Source: Biscogniauxia marginata (lineage: Eukaryota; Ascomycota; Sordariomycetes; Xylariales; Xylariaceae). Taken from it: 64,000 nt of DNA. Made by a program: the position numbers and the translations under genes. The stretch covers positions 62,001-126,000 of the forward strand of contig MU404117.1 of assembly GCA_022695795.1 (NCBI GenBank), given 5' to 3'. Below the pieces are notes generated by a model. That model ran no database searches. It was not told the origin of the DNA and was given only the letters and a program-made list of their open reading frames with translations. Below, one piece after another: positions 31,304 through 44,480 of the stretch (position 1 is the stretch's first letter; each line of letters begins with the position of its first letter).

Positions 31304-33835
31304 ATGTATTCCACCCAGCCTAACGGCGCTGAGGGTGCGACCATCAATCCCGCGACCATCAACCCTGCTGCTCTCAATTCCGGTAAGTTGCTATTGTTTG
31401 TTGTGTCCGTCGTCCATTTATGACTCCCGAATCCTCCCTGCAAACCCGTCCAATCCTGCTGCGACCTCTTGCGCTGCCACGCGCGCGTTCCCCGGATCGA
31501 TGCTGCGAGAAGCTCTAGCCCGCATGCCTTGGCCGACCAGCGAATGATCGTCGGCGTCATCATCATCCTCATCTCCCTCCTCGCCTGTCGCCCATCGCCC
31601 CTCGCCCATTGCTCCCCTCTCCTGCCCCTGCCTCTACCGCCAGCCAGCATCAGGATCGACGATGCGCCCGCGCGATCGCGACACGGATTGAGCAATCATT
31701 GTCGCGATGGCCGTGGCCGTAACCTGTGCATCTGTTCATGGCCGTGTCTTGCTCGGTGTCACGCCGTGTTTTTACTCGCGTGCTGGTTGCTGATCTGGCG
31801 TCTCTTAATGCACAGAACTATTGAATCCGAGCTCCCGAGGCTTGAAGCGGAGTCGTTCTCCCGACTCGTATCAAGACGCGCCGTCATCTGGGATCCCCGG
31901 AGACGATGGTAAGTCGTGCTCTGTCGGCTCGTGTAGCTGCGCCGTCGCCGTCGTGCACTGTACTCTCGGGTTACATCGTGTCGTCGTGCGACGCTGTCGT
32001 AGAAGAGTCAATTCAGTGCCCGCTAATCCGCTTATCGCATCGTAGGTGATTCGAAGCAGCCCAGAAAGCGTGGTCGACCGATGAAATCACGACCGTCTGA
32101 CAGCATTACCGGGTCACCGAATCAGGCGCCGATACCTCCTCCGCATCCGCATCCTCACCCCCATCCGCCCCCAATGTCGCAGTCCATTCCGCCCCAGACC
32201 CCGCAGTCCCAGAATGCTTCGCTGCCGGGACAGCCTGGGAATTACACACCAGCCCAGGCGTCGCCCCCGCCCAAGACCACGCCCACAAAGACCACCCTAA
32301 AGGCCCTCCCGACCGTTCGCGATCACACTACCGATCAGCTCGGCCCAGGCGGGGACGAGTACTTGCCGCGCGAGTCCGACGAGGCCGGCGAGAAGAAGGT
32401 TATGCCCAACGGCCAATTACTGGGCGGTCGCGAATATCGATGCCGGACTTTTCTTGTTCCTAACCGTGGGGACAAGCTATTCATGCTGGCTACGGAATGT
32501 GCGAGAGTGTTGGGGTATCGGGATTCGTATTTGCTATTCAACAAGAACAGGTCGTTATATAAAATTATCGCGAATCAAATCGAGAAGGACGATCTTGTGC
32601 AGCAAGAGATCTTGCCATTTTCGTACCGCTCCAGACAGATCGCCATTGTCACGGCTCGATCCATGTTCCGGCAGTTCGGCAGCAGAGTAATCGTCAACGG
32701 ACGTAGAGTGCGAGACGATTATTGGGAGGGCAAGGCGCGGAAGCAAGGTTTCACGGAGGCTGACCTAGCAGGGGAAAAGAGGCCCGGTGCGTCCAAGGCC
32801 AGAGAGGCGGCAGCCGAGGCTAGCAATGTTCCGCCACTACCAGGAGGGCCTCATGGTGAGATTGTCTATGCCAACACTCCACAGTTCGGTGGTGCTCCGC
32901 AACCCCAGCTCGTTCAACCAGGTATGATGGGACCGCCAGGAAGCTCGACAAGAATGCCCATGATAACAGTAGGACCAGATTTGAATGACACGAGGACGCG
33001 AGACTACAGTAACTACATCAAGGGGGGTCCTCGTCAGGAGATCACCGGCCCGGCCTACCAGGACAGGACACAGTCGAGTCCCATTTCCGAGATTCACCAG
33101 CATGCGCACCATGCCGCCGAGTTCAACCGGACCGTTAACCAACAGCGTGAGATGCGGACGGATTACATGCAGAACCTATGGCGACGGCCTCACGAGCAGC
33201 CCCCTAGCTCGCAACCCATCAGCAGTACCGAGACTACTCTGCCGACCACCCGGCCTGGCCAGTCGCCGCACGCTGCCCCCGCAGGCATGCAGTCGTCTGG
33301 CATGGTTCCGAACCAAAGCCCGCAGATGATGATGACCGCCCCGCCGTACTCGCAATCGATTCATTCTCAGCAGCCGATGAGCCAAGCCCCAATGCGAGGC
33401 ATGCCCCAGCCGTCGTCCCAGAAACAGTCGAGACCCTCTAGTATCCAACCCGGTGCGAGCAGCATGTCGCAAGGCACGCCATACAACTACGGCTCTTCGA
33501 ATCAGATGTGGGGCCCTCAGACACCACAGACGCCTCAGCACTATCCTGGCTACACCACTCAGGCTCAGGCTTCGCCTCACCCACAACAGTCACCTGCTCC
33601 CCAGCTTCGTCATCCGGGCGGGACGCCCCAGATGCAGCCCGGCACCATGCAGTACCCTGGGATGCAAGGTCTTGGGCAAGGTTACCCCAACCCAGGACAG
33701 GGAATGTACCCCCCGGAACAGACCCCAAGGCAGTTCCTGGCTCAAAATCCAGGAGGCGCACCGGCTGTCACGTCGGCCTGGACAACCCCGCAAACTTCGG
33801 CTGGGGGGAACTGGTGGGCAAACCAGCCTCAGTAA
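31304..33835 (+). CDS. rsc7: Chromatin-remodelling subunit Rsc7/Npl6-Swp82 family, with AT-hook
   Basis: Exons 31304-31382, 31816-31908 and 32046-33835 give 653 residues. The family provides a subunit of RSC (Rsc7/Npl6) and SWI/SNF (Swp82) ATP-dependent remodellers in the nucleus. An AT-hook-like RKRGRPMKSRP lies at residues 64-74, formed across the second splice junction. A Pro/His-rich linker (HPHPHPHPHPP) follows. The conserved domain spans about residues 177-320: PNGQLLGGREYRCRTFLVP, GYRDSYLLFNKNRSLYK, RQIAIVTARSMFRQFGSR and NGRRVRDDYWE. The C-terminal half is Gln/Pro/Met/Ser-rich and disordered. The first intron (31383-31815, 433 bp) is long for this genome; its GTAAGT donor and CACAG acceptor preserve the frame (GNS-G/E-LLNPSSRG). 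Which of the two complexes it serves cannot be decided from sequence. Confidence 0.9.
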
Positions 33836-35040
33836 AGCGATTTTCATTGTTGACTACCGATCTACTGACGGCAGAAACGTCAGGTCGCTCCAAGCGACCT
33901 GCATGAATGGTTCAATAGACCCGGCACTTGCTGTTTTTTTTTCTGGGAGGGTTTTTATTTTTCTTATCTCGCTGCGCATGTATCTTTGCGGCGACCACGG
34001 CTGGGCGGGTGGTGACCCAACTTCCTGATGCCGGAATCCGAAACCTGTTTACACGGCGGCTGCCCTGCTACTTTGACCTACATTTGACTGTACCCTGCTG
34101 ATAGGGATCAAATACGGGTCGTTTCATCGCATATTCGAGTTTTACGTCTGCATCCACATTTGCTTCGGCGGCAACGGGATTGGTTGAGTGCTCATGGTTT
34201 ATAACCCGTGTCGCGTTAAGCCCAGACAGAACTTGTCACGTTCTTCCATCGACTTAAATTTGGACAGCATCTGCATATACACTTGATACCATCACGACCT
34301 CTGGGATTCTATACTGCCGTTACACACTCATGCTGCCTTTTCACTCGTTCTCTTTTTTTGCTTTCCTTTTTATGGGGCATACGATGCAGTCTTGCTTTCC
34401 TCCATTTGATACCAATGGCAGAGGGAATTGTGCTTGTGCTTTGGGAGGTTTTTTTTGCTGATTTGGGCTTTTGCGGTTCCGGCCATGCTATCATTCTTCA
34501 GGCATATGTTATCCCCTTCCTGTATTTGAGTTGGTGACGGGAGAGCCGACGCATACGCTTTGGCAGCATTGGAGGAGTTCGTTTTTTCCATTCCTATCCT
34601 CGATTCCCCGTCTTAGTCCTCTTTTCTATCTTGTTTTTTTTCTTCTTCTTTTCTTTTGGGTACAGTTGATCTGATTTTTATTTTCTTTCATCGGCTTTAC
34701 ACGCATTCTGATACACGCAGGGTGGGTGGCAATGCTCTTGCTCATTGAGTGAGCTGGGTCGGCTGTTTGCTGTTTTTTTTTTCTTCGTCATCGAGTTTCA
34801 AGCCACGAGCTTTTTTTTTTCTCGTTCCATTCTATGTCATTGCGGGTTTCCTGCGTTGGGACGTAGGGTGGGGGCAATTTGCATACTCAGGAATACTGGA
34901 CTCCTGTATCGGTGGGATATCTTTGCTTTTTACTCGAGGGTAAACTGTCAATTATGCTTATTCTCTCTATCTAGGTAGTGTTTGGTTATTTTATCCTATT
35001 TCTATTTTATTTTTCCCCCTCACCCCATAAACGGAGTTGC
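33836..35040. other. T-rich 3' flank of the Rsc7-like gene
   Basis: Many T8-T10 runs on the plus strand (for example around 34450, 34640, 34770 and 34810) suggest a long 3' UTR or transcribed spacer. ORFs here are Phe/Leu-rich products of poly-T and are not credible. Confidence 0.4.
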
Positions 35041-36310
35041 GCGGAAAGCAAATGAATAATGCATCGAAGCGCAGCAAGGGTAATACAATTTATTTGGCAT
35101 TCTCAGTTTTCTTTCTACATTACCTACCTAACCCTTCAGGGATAGTGGTTTGACGCTCCCAGGTAACTCGTGAATTGTCGGGTTTGAAACGCGTGCGCCT
35201 TTGGATAGGCGCGATTTCTCATAGTGTAGGTACCTACCTAGGTAGTTGGGGGTTTAAGCGTAGGTAAGTACTCGACAGCTGATCAGGAAGAGAACAACAC
35301 ATGTTGGTCCACGCCTGTGGATTGCTTGCTACTCCTGAACACCTCCCTACGTGATTGTCTCGGGATTGACATACGTCCGTCCGCCCTCTTCGTTCTAGAA
35401 TCCATGATGATATGTAGTATGTTATCATGGCGAAAACCCACCCGTATCCACAGTTGAACTTGAGGTATGTTATTCTTGCCATAGGGGTGGGTGTTTTGCT
35501 AAATCTAACCCCCTATCTGGGCAGACAGACACGTTACGTCACGTCACTTTGGCTTCCTACCTACCTATGAGGTACGAAACCTTTTGACCCCGGAGATCTT
35601 TCAAGGTTAGAACCCTCTTAACAGAGGTAGACGTTGTATGTTGAAACGAATCGTCCTAGTTAGTTAGTCCGTATTCTACGATGTGCTACGGAACATAGCT
35701 GGTCTTGGTAGGTAGCCCGGTGGCGGTTTGTAAATCATGCCTCCATCTAATCCGACTTCTATAGAAACTGCCGGCGCTGCCGTTCCATGATATATCATCA
35801 TTTCAAAGCAAAAACCCGCTATTTCCCCCACGGCGATCTGCGGAAGCACGGCCGAAAGATGGCTCCCCCCTCCCCCCGAAGTCTTTTACATCTATGCACC
35901 TATGTAGGCAAGTAAAGAACACGGCTATTACTACTATTACGGGTATGGCATCTCCGGTGGGCGGAGTGCTCGGAAGAAGGGAGGGGAATCCCCCTCCCGA
36001 TTCCTCCTTGTTACTAACTAGTACTGTTTTTTTTTTCCCTCTCCTTAAGGAAGCGCCGGAGATTCGATTCGATATAGACAAACAAGAACTACATACCCTT
36101 ACCTTAGCATTAATTATCTAAGCTAAGCCCCCTTCTCTCCTTCTCTCCCTCCCCCCGCGGCTTCCGCCGCTCCCGCCGCACGCAAATCCGAATGCCGCCT
36201 TTTAGTTACTTAACTCCGCAAGCCACAAAACCCAAGCAAACAAGATTTGTTAAGGCATGAGTTCACGAGGTGGCGGTACCTATATTGTATAGGTTAAAGG
36301 GTGACTGCGT

Positions 36311-36359
<49 letters not shown>

Positions 36360-39300
36360 GTACTCGGTTACGAATTCGTCGGGCTCGCGATTTACAGTCA
36401 ATAGCTTACTTACACCCTTTACGGAGCCTATATATCTAACTTGGATGCTTTTTCTTGTTTTTGCTGTCGCGGAGCTCCGGTTCGTTTCGGCCGAGCTAAT
36501 ATGGTGGTCCTTTTTCTTTTTTTTTTCTTTTTTTTTCTCTCTTGGAACTAATACGTTTTTTTATGCTTAGACGCCCAAGGCCAAAAAAAAACCTGCCCCG
36601 TTCATTCATTTGTTGATTCACTTCCCCCTAGCATTTCGTCAAACGGACGGACGAGCAAACGAACAAGCCAATGATACGTAATTAAAATAAAAAAAGATAC
36701 GTGCGGGAGGAAGAATCCCTCGTCAGCCTGGGGTAGGGTGGTTGGGGAGTTCGTCGATCGGGCGAGTTTTCCGATCGGATCTTCTGATTTAAGGGCAGCG
36801 GAAACTTTAAAAAAAAACTCACACTTTAACGTACCCCGTCTAATTAGAAAAATAAAACCCCCAGGGCGTTCGGGCGTTAGTAGATAGATAACCCCCCTAG
36901 CCCCCCCTCCCCTCCCCTCCCCGGTGGCGTTCGTACCGTCCCGTCTGGGCGACCGAGCGGGCGGCCAGCCAGCCAGCCCAACGACTTGAGTTATGTACGT
37001 ACACTATAGTATTCGTGTGTAGATATGGTGTGTTAGCCAGGGGGCTAGGGGGGTTAGTCAGGGGGTGGAAAAAGGAGGGAGGGCGTATAATGAATGGTGT
37101 GGATGGATAGATGGACGAGATTGGGTCGCTCGGCAATCAAGTCTATCAATGTAGGGTGTTCGCTTACGTAAATACAAAGTACGATATGATATATAGGTAG
37201 GTATACATCTAGTTTATGGGTCACGAGAATAGGTTAGATAGCTAGCTAGTAGTAATCCGGTTGGATTATATGTCCCGATATTCGTCTCTTTTTTTTCTCT
37301 CTCACGGCTGACATGTCAGTAGCCTTAGCTGATGATATATAATAAGTAAGAAAGGTTTGACTGGATTAGTCTCTGCTGTCTACTTGGCGGTTGATCTCGA
37401 TACAGACACGGGATTGTGCACTTGAGCTTCCCCTGTTCGTCTCTGTTCCAGATATCCGGTACATAGCAAGGAATCCGACCAGGTAGGTTATAAAGGGTCA
37501 GTTTAGTGCAGGGGAAGAAAACCCCCCTTCCTTTCTCCCCGGTTAATGCGTTTCTCCATGATAAGCGGGGATCTAGACCTGCTTTGCTTTTCTAATCGGG
37601 GGTTACGTATGAACCCGTTGGTATGGAACGGCGTGAGATGTGATATGCTATTATATCATATATAATATTGTATACCTAAAATATCACCATATCTACAATA
37701 CGGATAATGGTATAGCTATAGAGCAGGGATGCCAATCCCTCCTTCCGAACGTGCCGCTCGCTACATCATAACATTACATGGGTAGCACCGCCTCTCGCTT
37801 CTTCTATCGCTCTCTGTTTACGACACACACACACCCTCGATGGCCGAGCTGCGATTTTAATGCAGAGCATGTACGCTAAACCCGGGGATAGGAAATGGGG
37901 TGGGAATCGCGGGGCGGCACGAGGACAAGGGGGGAGGAGGGGGGACGTGCTGTCCGCTCCCCGTGATCAGATACACATGCATTCATCCATTCATTCATTT
38001 GTAGAGCATTTGTAGAGCTGAGTCAGACGCGAATTTGACAAATTGTAGCGTACGTTTTTCCCCAAAGACCCAAGAAACTAGGGAGAAACTTTCGAGGGTT
38101 ACCGTGATAGCCGGTTACGTTAACTGGGAAGCCGGGAAGCAGAGTATAAAGTATACTAATTAAGAAAAAAAAAAAAGAAATGGAAACATAAAATTAGAAT
38201 CAATATATTGTTAAAGGTTTCCAAGGTATGGGAGGTGTCAAAAAAGGACTGTGCGCGCGTGTGTGTGTGTCCATCTGTCTCCGCTAGTTCCGGCGTAATG
38301 GAACCTGTCATCCTGTCATGCCATGCCATGTCACGTCAAGCAGTGCGTTCTCGCCTGCTTCCGGCATACAGAAGAAGCATGTCATGATTCGCTGCAGTTC
38401 GTCCGGGGTCGTGGGTGGTCTGCGAACCAGAGCTCTGGGACTTAATGGGCATAGTAATGGGGGGGTAGGGGGAGATTAAATGGCGGAATTCTAGGCGAGC
38501 GTGGTCTCCCACCGAGCTTCCTTCCATCCCTCTCTACCGCGCCGTACTACCTGTGGATACGAGGTGCCGCTCCGGACTTGGATAGGTTCTGCGCACGCAC
38601 GTGTGAGGAAGTCGATGAAGTAGCCTCGCTAGCGCTGGACAAGAGATACAAGCGTGAGTTCCAGGCTAGTCAGTCAGCAGGATATCTGGTTCCTATCCTA
38701 TCTAAAGTACCGGCCAATCCCAAGGGGGTTCAATCTCAGCGTGCGTCCGACCATCTATCGGTGAGATGCCCGTCATCCAATAACGACCTGTGATATACAT
38801 ACAGCCCTCCCTATATCATCAGGCCGTGTCTATATCGCCACCCTTGTCCGCGCAGATGGGAATACTCCCTCCGCCATTTCCAAATCCCGCCTCCCGAGTA
38901 AGCGGGTTGCTACCCAATTGTTGTGCCTCGGGCATTTGGGTAAAAACAAAAAAGAAAGAATATGTAGTGCTTATGTGGTCCAAACCCTCAGCTTACTATC
39001 AGCGGCCTGTTGTAGTTACGACGTACCTATGGTGAAATGCAATGCAGATATAAGGGGTAGAGAAATGTATTTCCCAGCCAAAAGCTTTGAAAGTCTTCTG
39101 ACTTCCACGATCCTTACCTAATAACTACGCATACTCCCCATGACTCTCCTTTGTTCCTCATTCCTTGATCTATCGAGACCCGTAGCTAATCAAAAAGCCT
39201 CTACCTTCAACGTCCTACCTGGGGGAGCACACTCGGGGGTTTCTAGGCTGAAACCGCCTCACTTATCCATTACGAATGATTTGTGATCCGCAACTCATGC

Positions 39301-40527
39301 CTCCCTGTACCCCCGAGTTCCTTGCGCTAGATAGATGACAACAAGATGATCCTACGCCGTTTCCTTCTAATATCTTACAAGGGGACAGAATTTGGGAGAT
39401 TCTGTACCAAGATAATGAAGCAGTAACTAAAGTCATTAATCCTCGATTAACACACATAGTTAAGCTCTGATCCTATGTTTGTACAAATGTCGATTATAGA
39501 GACCAACGACAGCCCCAAAAAGGTGGGCAGCGTAGTTGAGCTTTCCTAGTTGACGGTTGAGATAGGAAGTCTCTCTGTCACGTGAGTCCATAATATCTCT
39601 CATCACCCTAGAAGTTCCTCCCCAAACCCTTGCTTGGTATTTACTTAACACTACCTCTGTTCACTTTATTCCCTCTCTTGAAACTGTAGTTCTTCCTCTC
39701 AAGTGACTAGCTATAGTCCCATAAATTCCTCTCCCCGCTGTTGTGTAGTTCTAGATTATCTGCTTTCAGCTCTAAGGGTTGTGGTTAATTGTCCGGGGAG
39801 GAAGGAAAACAAACAAACAAACAGATACGTAATGAACGGGGAACTGAAGGAAAGATGGAGGAATGAACCTTATCTACACCCCTGATCATTGTATCACTAA
39901 TTCGAAACTTGGAATATATATTGAGGCTCGATGGAATCTAAGAATACTGAGACGGTATAGTAATATATCAAAGGGGCCTAAAGACTCAATTGATGCCATT
40001 ATCTTATACGTTTGACTAAACTAACCGAGGTGTGCTCCTTTAATACACAATTTGCGTGGCCCCCTAATAGTAAAATAAGCAGCAACTATGCATGTAGAAT
40101 ACATGAAAATGTGATTCAAGCTACCTTCATGAGTATTCTTGAGAACAGAGGAAAGGCGGTAGTACGAAGTCCTGTCCCTTTTAAGGGAGTGCAACTATTT
40201 GCTTTATGTTGCACCGAAGTTACTATAGAGTTGAACCAAGCTTTTAGATAACTACCAGGTGAGATATACCAAGGCTTGAAATGTTTTGTTGGGGCTAGAC
40301 AGTAATAAATAGATGAAAGTAGGTGATATATAACCGCGCGACTCCTACCTAGGTATTTATCTGTCTATCTGAAAAGGGAACTAGTCGTACGATAGAAAAT
40401 CAAACTCTCCTTTTCCCTTGGCCGTAAAACGCCTCATCGACAGATTGAAACCAAAAAGGCATTCGTAAAATGAGATTTGACGGGGACTGTCATTGAATTT
40501 TACGCCTGTCCGAAGACCGTAATTCCA
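35041..40527. other. Gene-poor stretch
   Basis: No recognisable gene in 5.5 kb. It contains a GT microsatellite, C-rich and poly-T tracts (36500-36950) and an ACCTAGGT palindrome at 35226-35244. Around 39000-40250 the sequence is more AT-rich, with short ORFs (39460-39651 minus; 40012-40251 plus) of unknown meaning. Confidence 0.4.
36308..36356. repeat. (GT)n dinucleotide microsatellite
   Basis: About 49 bp of GT with a few GC interruptions at the left end. Confidence 0.9.
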
Positions 40528-42225
40528 TTATTGTTCCATGAGATCTCCTATCTTCGTCTCGTCCGCACCATCATCACCCCACAAGCCCTCGAGCTTGAAC
40601 TCCTTCGCCCATTCGGTCACTATCTGCTTTTGGTCCGCCATGGCCCCCGGAGTTGCATCTCCATTTTCCTCGGTCGTAGCACCATCGCCAACCGTAGACG
40701 GCAACACTGGTGCGTCCACCCAACCCTGGATACGCCCGTCCCGCCAGTCTGTCACGACTGTCATGGCAGCAGAAGTCAAGTTCGGTACACCTCCCCGCCC
40801 GAGCCTTCCACGCTTACGCGCTACCTGTACGAGGAAGTCTGTCGTGGCATCGCCGTTAGACGTTAGAAGCGGCGGAATGTCATAGACATCCATCAACTTC
40901 TGTAGTAAGTCGGGAGATGCAGATAACCTCTTCAACAGCAATGAAACTGCAGGCACTGGGTCGTCAATCTGTTTCGGCGGTACTGCGTTCAGGAGAACAA
41001 GGTTTGCGTGAGCCTCGATGGGATTCTTCTTCGAGGATGATGATGCCTCGCCATCAGACGCCGAAGGGAATACGATACCGGGGGAGTCGAGCAAAGTTAG
41101 TTTGCTATCGATCTTTACAGCGCGAATGCTTGTCGTGACGCCTGCTTCCGCGCCTGCAGGACAAGCTGCCTTCCCGCGGCCGCCTAGTCGGGATAGGAGG
41201 GCGTTGATAACAGAAGACTTTCCGACATTGGGGTATCCAATGACACCCACGGACACGGCACGCTTTAGTTGTTTGGATGCCGCAAAAGACTTGAGAGACT
41301 TTAATAGGGTCGAGGCGGTGTTCTGGACGGTGAGGTCGCGGTGGTTGAAAGTGTTCGCGTTCGGAGCAGGACCTGAGGCCCGCAGAGGAAGGGTGGGGAA
41401 GTATCGTCGTAGATAGATAAGCCAGTCTTTGAGGACGTTCGGCGGGATTAGATCGATCTTGTTCAGCACAAGAATCAACCTCTTCCCACCGCTTGCTGCA
41501 GCCATTACCATGCGCTCGACCTCTCTAGACCTTGTGCCCTCGGGGTCCCGAGCGTCCAGGACGTAGAGCACTACATCGGCCTGCTCAATGACCTGCTTGA
41601 AGACCTTGTCGTGAGCCTTCCTCGACGAGACTTGGGCAGCCAGATCCACACCCGCATCCGAGTTATCGTCATCCTCTGAGTCATCATCATCTTCCATATC
41701 ATCACCGCTCTGTAGCTCGCGATCGTACTGTTCGGCAGCAGCTCTCGCGCTAGCTATCAGCGCGGCCATGGGATTCGAGGAATCATCCACATCATCCTCG
41801 TCCATCATTTCGCTGTCTTCGAAGCCCTCAGCCCCCTCTTCTTCAGATGCATCCATGGCAGTCTTGTCCTCGTTGGCCTCCTCAGTCGCGCCGCCAGTCT
41901 TAGCCGCCCTAGCCATTTCTCTTCGCCGTTGCTGCTCCTCCTGCTTTCTCCGGCGGCCCTCTTCTATCTCATGCAGGATCTTCTCCTTGTAAGGGAATAA
42001 GTTGGGGATGCCCGGATCCTTCTTCAGCTTGGATTTCCATTGCGGGTTCTTCTTTGCCTCCTTTCTGGCCTTGCGCTGCTTCGCTGCCGACGCCTTTTCG
42101 ATCTTGTGTCGTAGACGGACCGGCGTCCGCTTCGACTTGGGCTCTGGACAGCAAGTTAGTTAGGGTTTAATTCAGGCGGAATATAGAGTACACTGACTTT
42201 TTGGTTTTGTGATATTTCCTGCCAT
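40528..42225 (-). CDS. nug1: Nucleolar ribosome-assembly GTPase, Nug1/Grn1/GNL3 family
   Basis: Exons 42225-42198 and 42143-40528 give 547 residues. The short first exon encodes MAGNITKPK and is joined by a 54-bp intron (GTCAGT...CTAAC...CAG). The basic N-terminal domain contains the hallmark KKDPGIPNLFPYKEKIL, followed by a coiled coil and an acidic Asp/Glu stretch. The GTPase core is circularly permuted, as in the YlqF/YawG group: G4 NKID at 237-240 comes before G1 GYPNVGKSS (312-320) and G3 DSPG (362-365). The family acts in 60S pre-ribosome assembly and export in the nucleolus. The gene shares a 440-bp divergent promoter with the phosphatase at 42666. Confidence 0.94.
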
Positions 42226-42665
42226 TTTTTGTATTATTTTGTCCCGCCTTGTATTATGTTGCAATGGCTGGGCGGGTAAGCATGTATTTTGTCCGTTGCT
42301 TTGCGTCCACCACCACAAAAATCTTTTGAAAATGTCAAGGTAAAAAAGGTTCTGCCAGGATTCACCGCTATCGATACCCCACTAAATCTATCTAAAGTTC
42401 TTATCAACATGCGCCCCACCTTTTAGTGTCGCCCCCGCCAACATTTGCCCTATAACGAGCCCCCCGAAAACTTACGGCTAACGGCGGAGTTTCCTAATTG
42501 GGCTCATTTGCAGCGGTAGGATTTCTTTTGTGCATGGATCTGTCTTATACCTCACTACATACTACGTACTATATATATATAGATAGATACTTTACTATAC
42601 CTTCCATTGTATCTTGAGTTTACCTTGTGTCATGGTACTGGACTCGAGCACTTAACCAATCAACG
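42226..42665. promoter_or_regulatory. Divergent promoter between Nug1-like and glycerol-phosphatase genes
   Basis: These 440 bp separate two outward-facing starts. A TATA-like run (TATATATATATAG, about 42571-42583) lies roughly 85 bp before the phosphatase ATG, a plausible core promoter position for that gene. No equivalent is obvious on the Nug1-like side, as expected for a ribosome-biogenesis gene. Confidence 0.5.
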
Positions 42666-43762
42666 ATGGAGTACGCGGCGCCCCCAGAGAAGGTCACCTT
42701 CAGTGGCCTCCTATTCGACATGGACGGCACCATCATCGACTCGACGTCGGCCGTAGTAAAGCACTGGCACACGTGAGTCTACCCTGCCTTGAACAATACC
42801 CTTCGATCCGTTCTCATAAAGCCAATCCTAAACAACATGTCCCTAACAGGGTCGGAAATGAGATCGGGGTCGACCCGGAGGTGATCCTGCAGACCTCCCA
42901 CGGCCGAAGGAGTATCGATATGTTGAAGGTTCTCTGCCCTGAGAAGGCAAACTGGGAATGTAAGCCAGCCCTACAGACCCTTAATTCAGCAAGGAGTAAT
43001 CAGAGATTTGACGAAACCAACTTGTCTCGTTTCCCCCCTGAGATTGTAAACTCACCGGCCAGCCACCTCGCCATTAGTTCATCTATCCCTTTTCTCATCC
43101 CCGCCTCCTTCAAACCCCCTGTTCCAAGAGTTTCCACTATCTCCACCAACCACGTACATACATGTGTACGCCAGATCAAAGTTAACTAACTCAACCCGCC
43201 CCTTACCTACCCCCAACCAGACGTGAGACACATGGAAGCGCTGCTACCGAAATTGCATGGTCACGACGCGGTTGAGATACCGGGGGCCCGCGCACTCCTA
43301 GACGAGCTGATCGCGGCGAAAGCGCCCTGGGCCATCGTGACGTCGGGCACGGCACCCCTGGTGATGGGCTGGCTTGACGTGCTCGAGCTCCCGCACCCTG
43401 AGCACCTCGTCACGGCCGAGTCGGTTGCAAACGGCAAGCCGGACCCGGCGTGTTACGAGCTTGGGCGGTCGAAACTCGGCCTCCTGCCTCCTCCCGCGAG
43501 TGCGAATGCAAACGGGGTGAAGGAGCACCCGCATGTCCTCGTGCTCGAGGACAGCCCCGCGGGTATCCTGGCGGGGAAGGCCGCCGGGTGCAAGGTCCTG
43601 GCCGTCGTGACGAGCCATACCGTCGAGCAGGTCGTCGCCGCGGAGCCTGACTGGGTAGTCCAGGACCTGCGGTCCGTGAAGATGGTCGAGTGCTCTGCCA
43701 CTACCAGGGGCGACCGGCGCGTCACGCTGCAGATATCGGACGCCCTCGTGCCTAAGGCATAA
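42666..43762 (+). CDS. gpp1: HAD-family glycerol-1/3-phosphate phosphatase (Gpp1/Gpp2-like)
   Basis: Exons 42666-42772, 42850-42959 and 43221-43762 give 252 residues, matching yeast Gpp1/Gpp2 (about 250). HAD motif I is FDMDGTIID, with nucleophile Asp18 and acid/base Asp20. SHGRRSIDML is typical of the GPP/DOG cap region, motif II is IVTSGT, the motif III lysine lies in NGKPDPACY, and motif IV is VLEDSPAGI. The enzyme dephosphorylates glycerol phosphate to glycerol in osmoadaptation; a 2-deoxyglucose-6-phosphatase activity is the main alternative. Introns are 77 and 261 bp; the second is long and contains several in-frame stops. Exon 3 is clearly GC-rich. It is divergent from the Nug1-like gene. 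Confidence 0.9.
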
Positions 43763-44480
43763 TGCGCAGGCGCAAATTGGAGTGGTGACGAATGAGAGAG
43801 GGGAAAAGGGGGAAGGGGGGAGGAGACGGATCTTGCCGCGATGAAGGGGGAAGGAAAATAACAACATGACAGGCAGTCAGTCGGTCAGAGACCCAAATGC
43901 TGCCTAGCCCATCATCTACTTTCGCAATCAGAGGAATCGGGGACCTACGACCTGACGATACATTGGATGGACTTTGGTACGCCATATCATGGCCAAGGAA
44001 AACAAGCGGTGATTACTAAACACATGGAAGAGAAGGGTTGGTGGAGAGTAAGCTAATACGCCATTTTCTCTTTTCTTTTTTTTCTTCCCGCTTTTTACAG
44101 CATCCATCCCAGTTCAACATCGCAGGTGCGCAGAAATAGAAGCATGCCTAGATCCAGTTTGGCTCCCTCAACAGATACCTATGCATACAGGCGGATGGCT
44201 AGAGAAAACTCGAGACGGTGAGAGTGGGAGTGACGCCGGCACTCCGGATCCCATCTGGGGTACAGTACCTTGATGGCACAGATGGGTGTTGTAATGATGT
44301 GTTACGATAGAGCTAAAATAGACACGATCTATGTAATAGACCGAGATGTCAATGGATCGGGCCTTGGCTCTTTCGACCATACCCGGATCACAAGTACACA
44401 CACGCATACATACGTATGTGAGAATACATTGAGTTCGGGCCCGGGTTTCTTGAACTGGGCTCGCTCCCGGCTTCCCGGTT

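Noticed and set aside
36301..36570. 89-codon ORF with Cys/Val repeat
   Set aside because: Product of the GT microsatellite and poly-T tracts.
7312..43762. Functional HOG gene cluster
   Set aside because: Unrelated genes and about 31 kb separate the two HOG-linked genes; no shared regulation is visible.
43298..43867. 189-codon minus-strand ORF
   Set aside because: Antisense to exon 3 of the glycerol-phosphatase.
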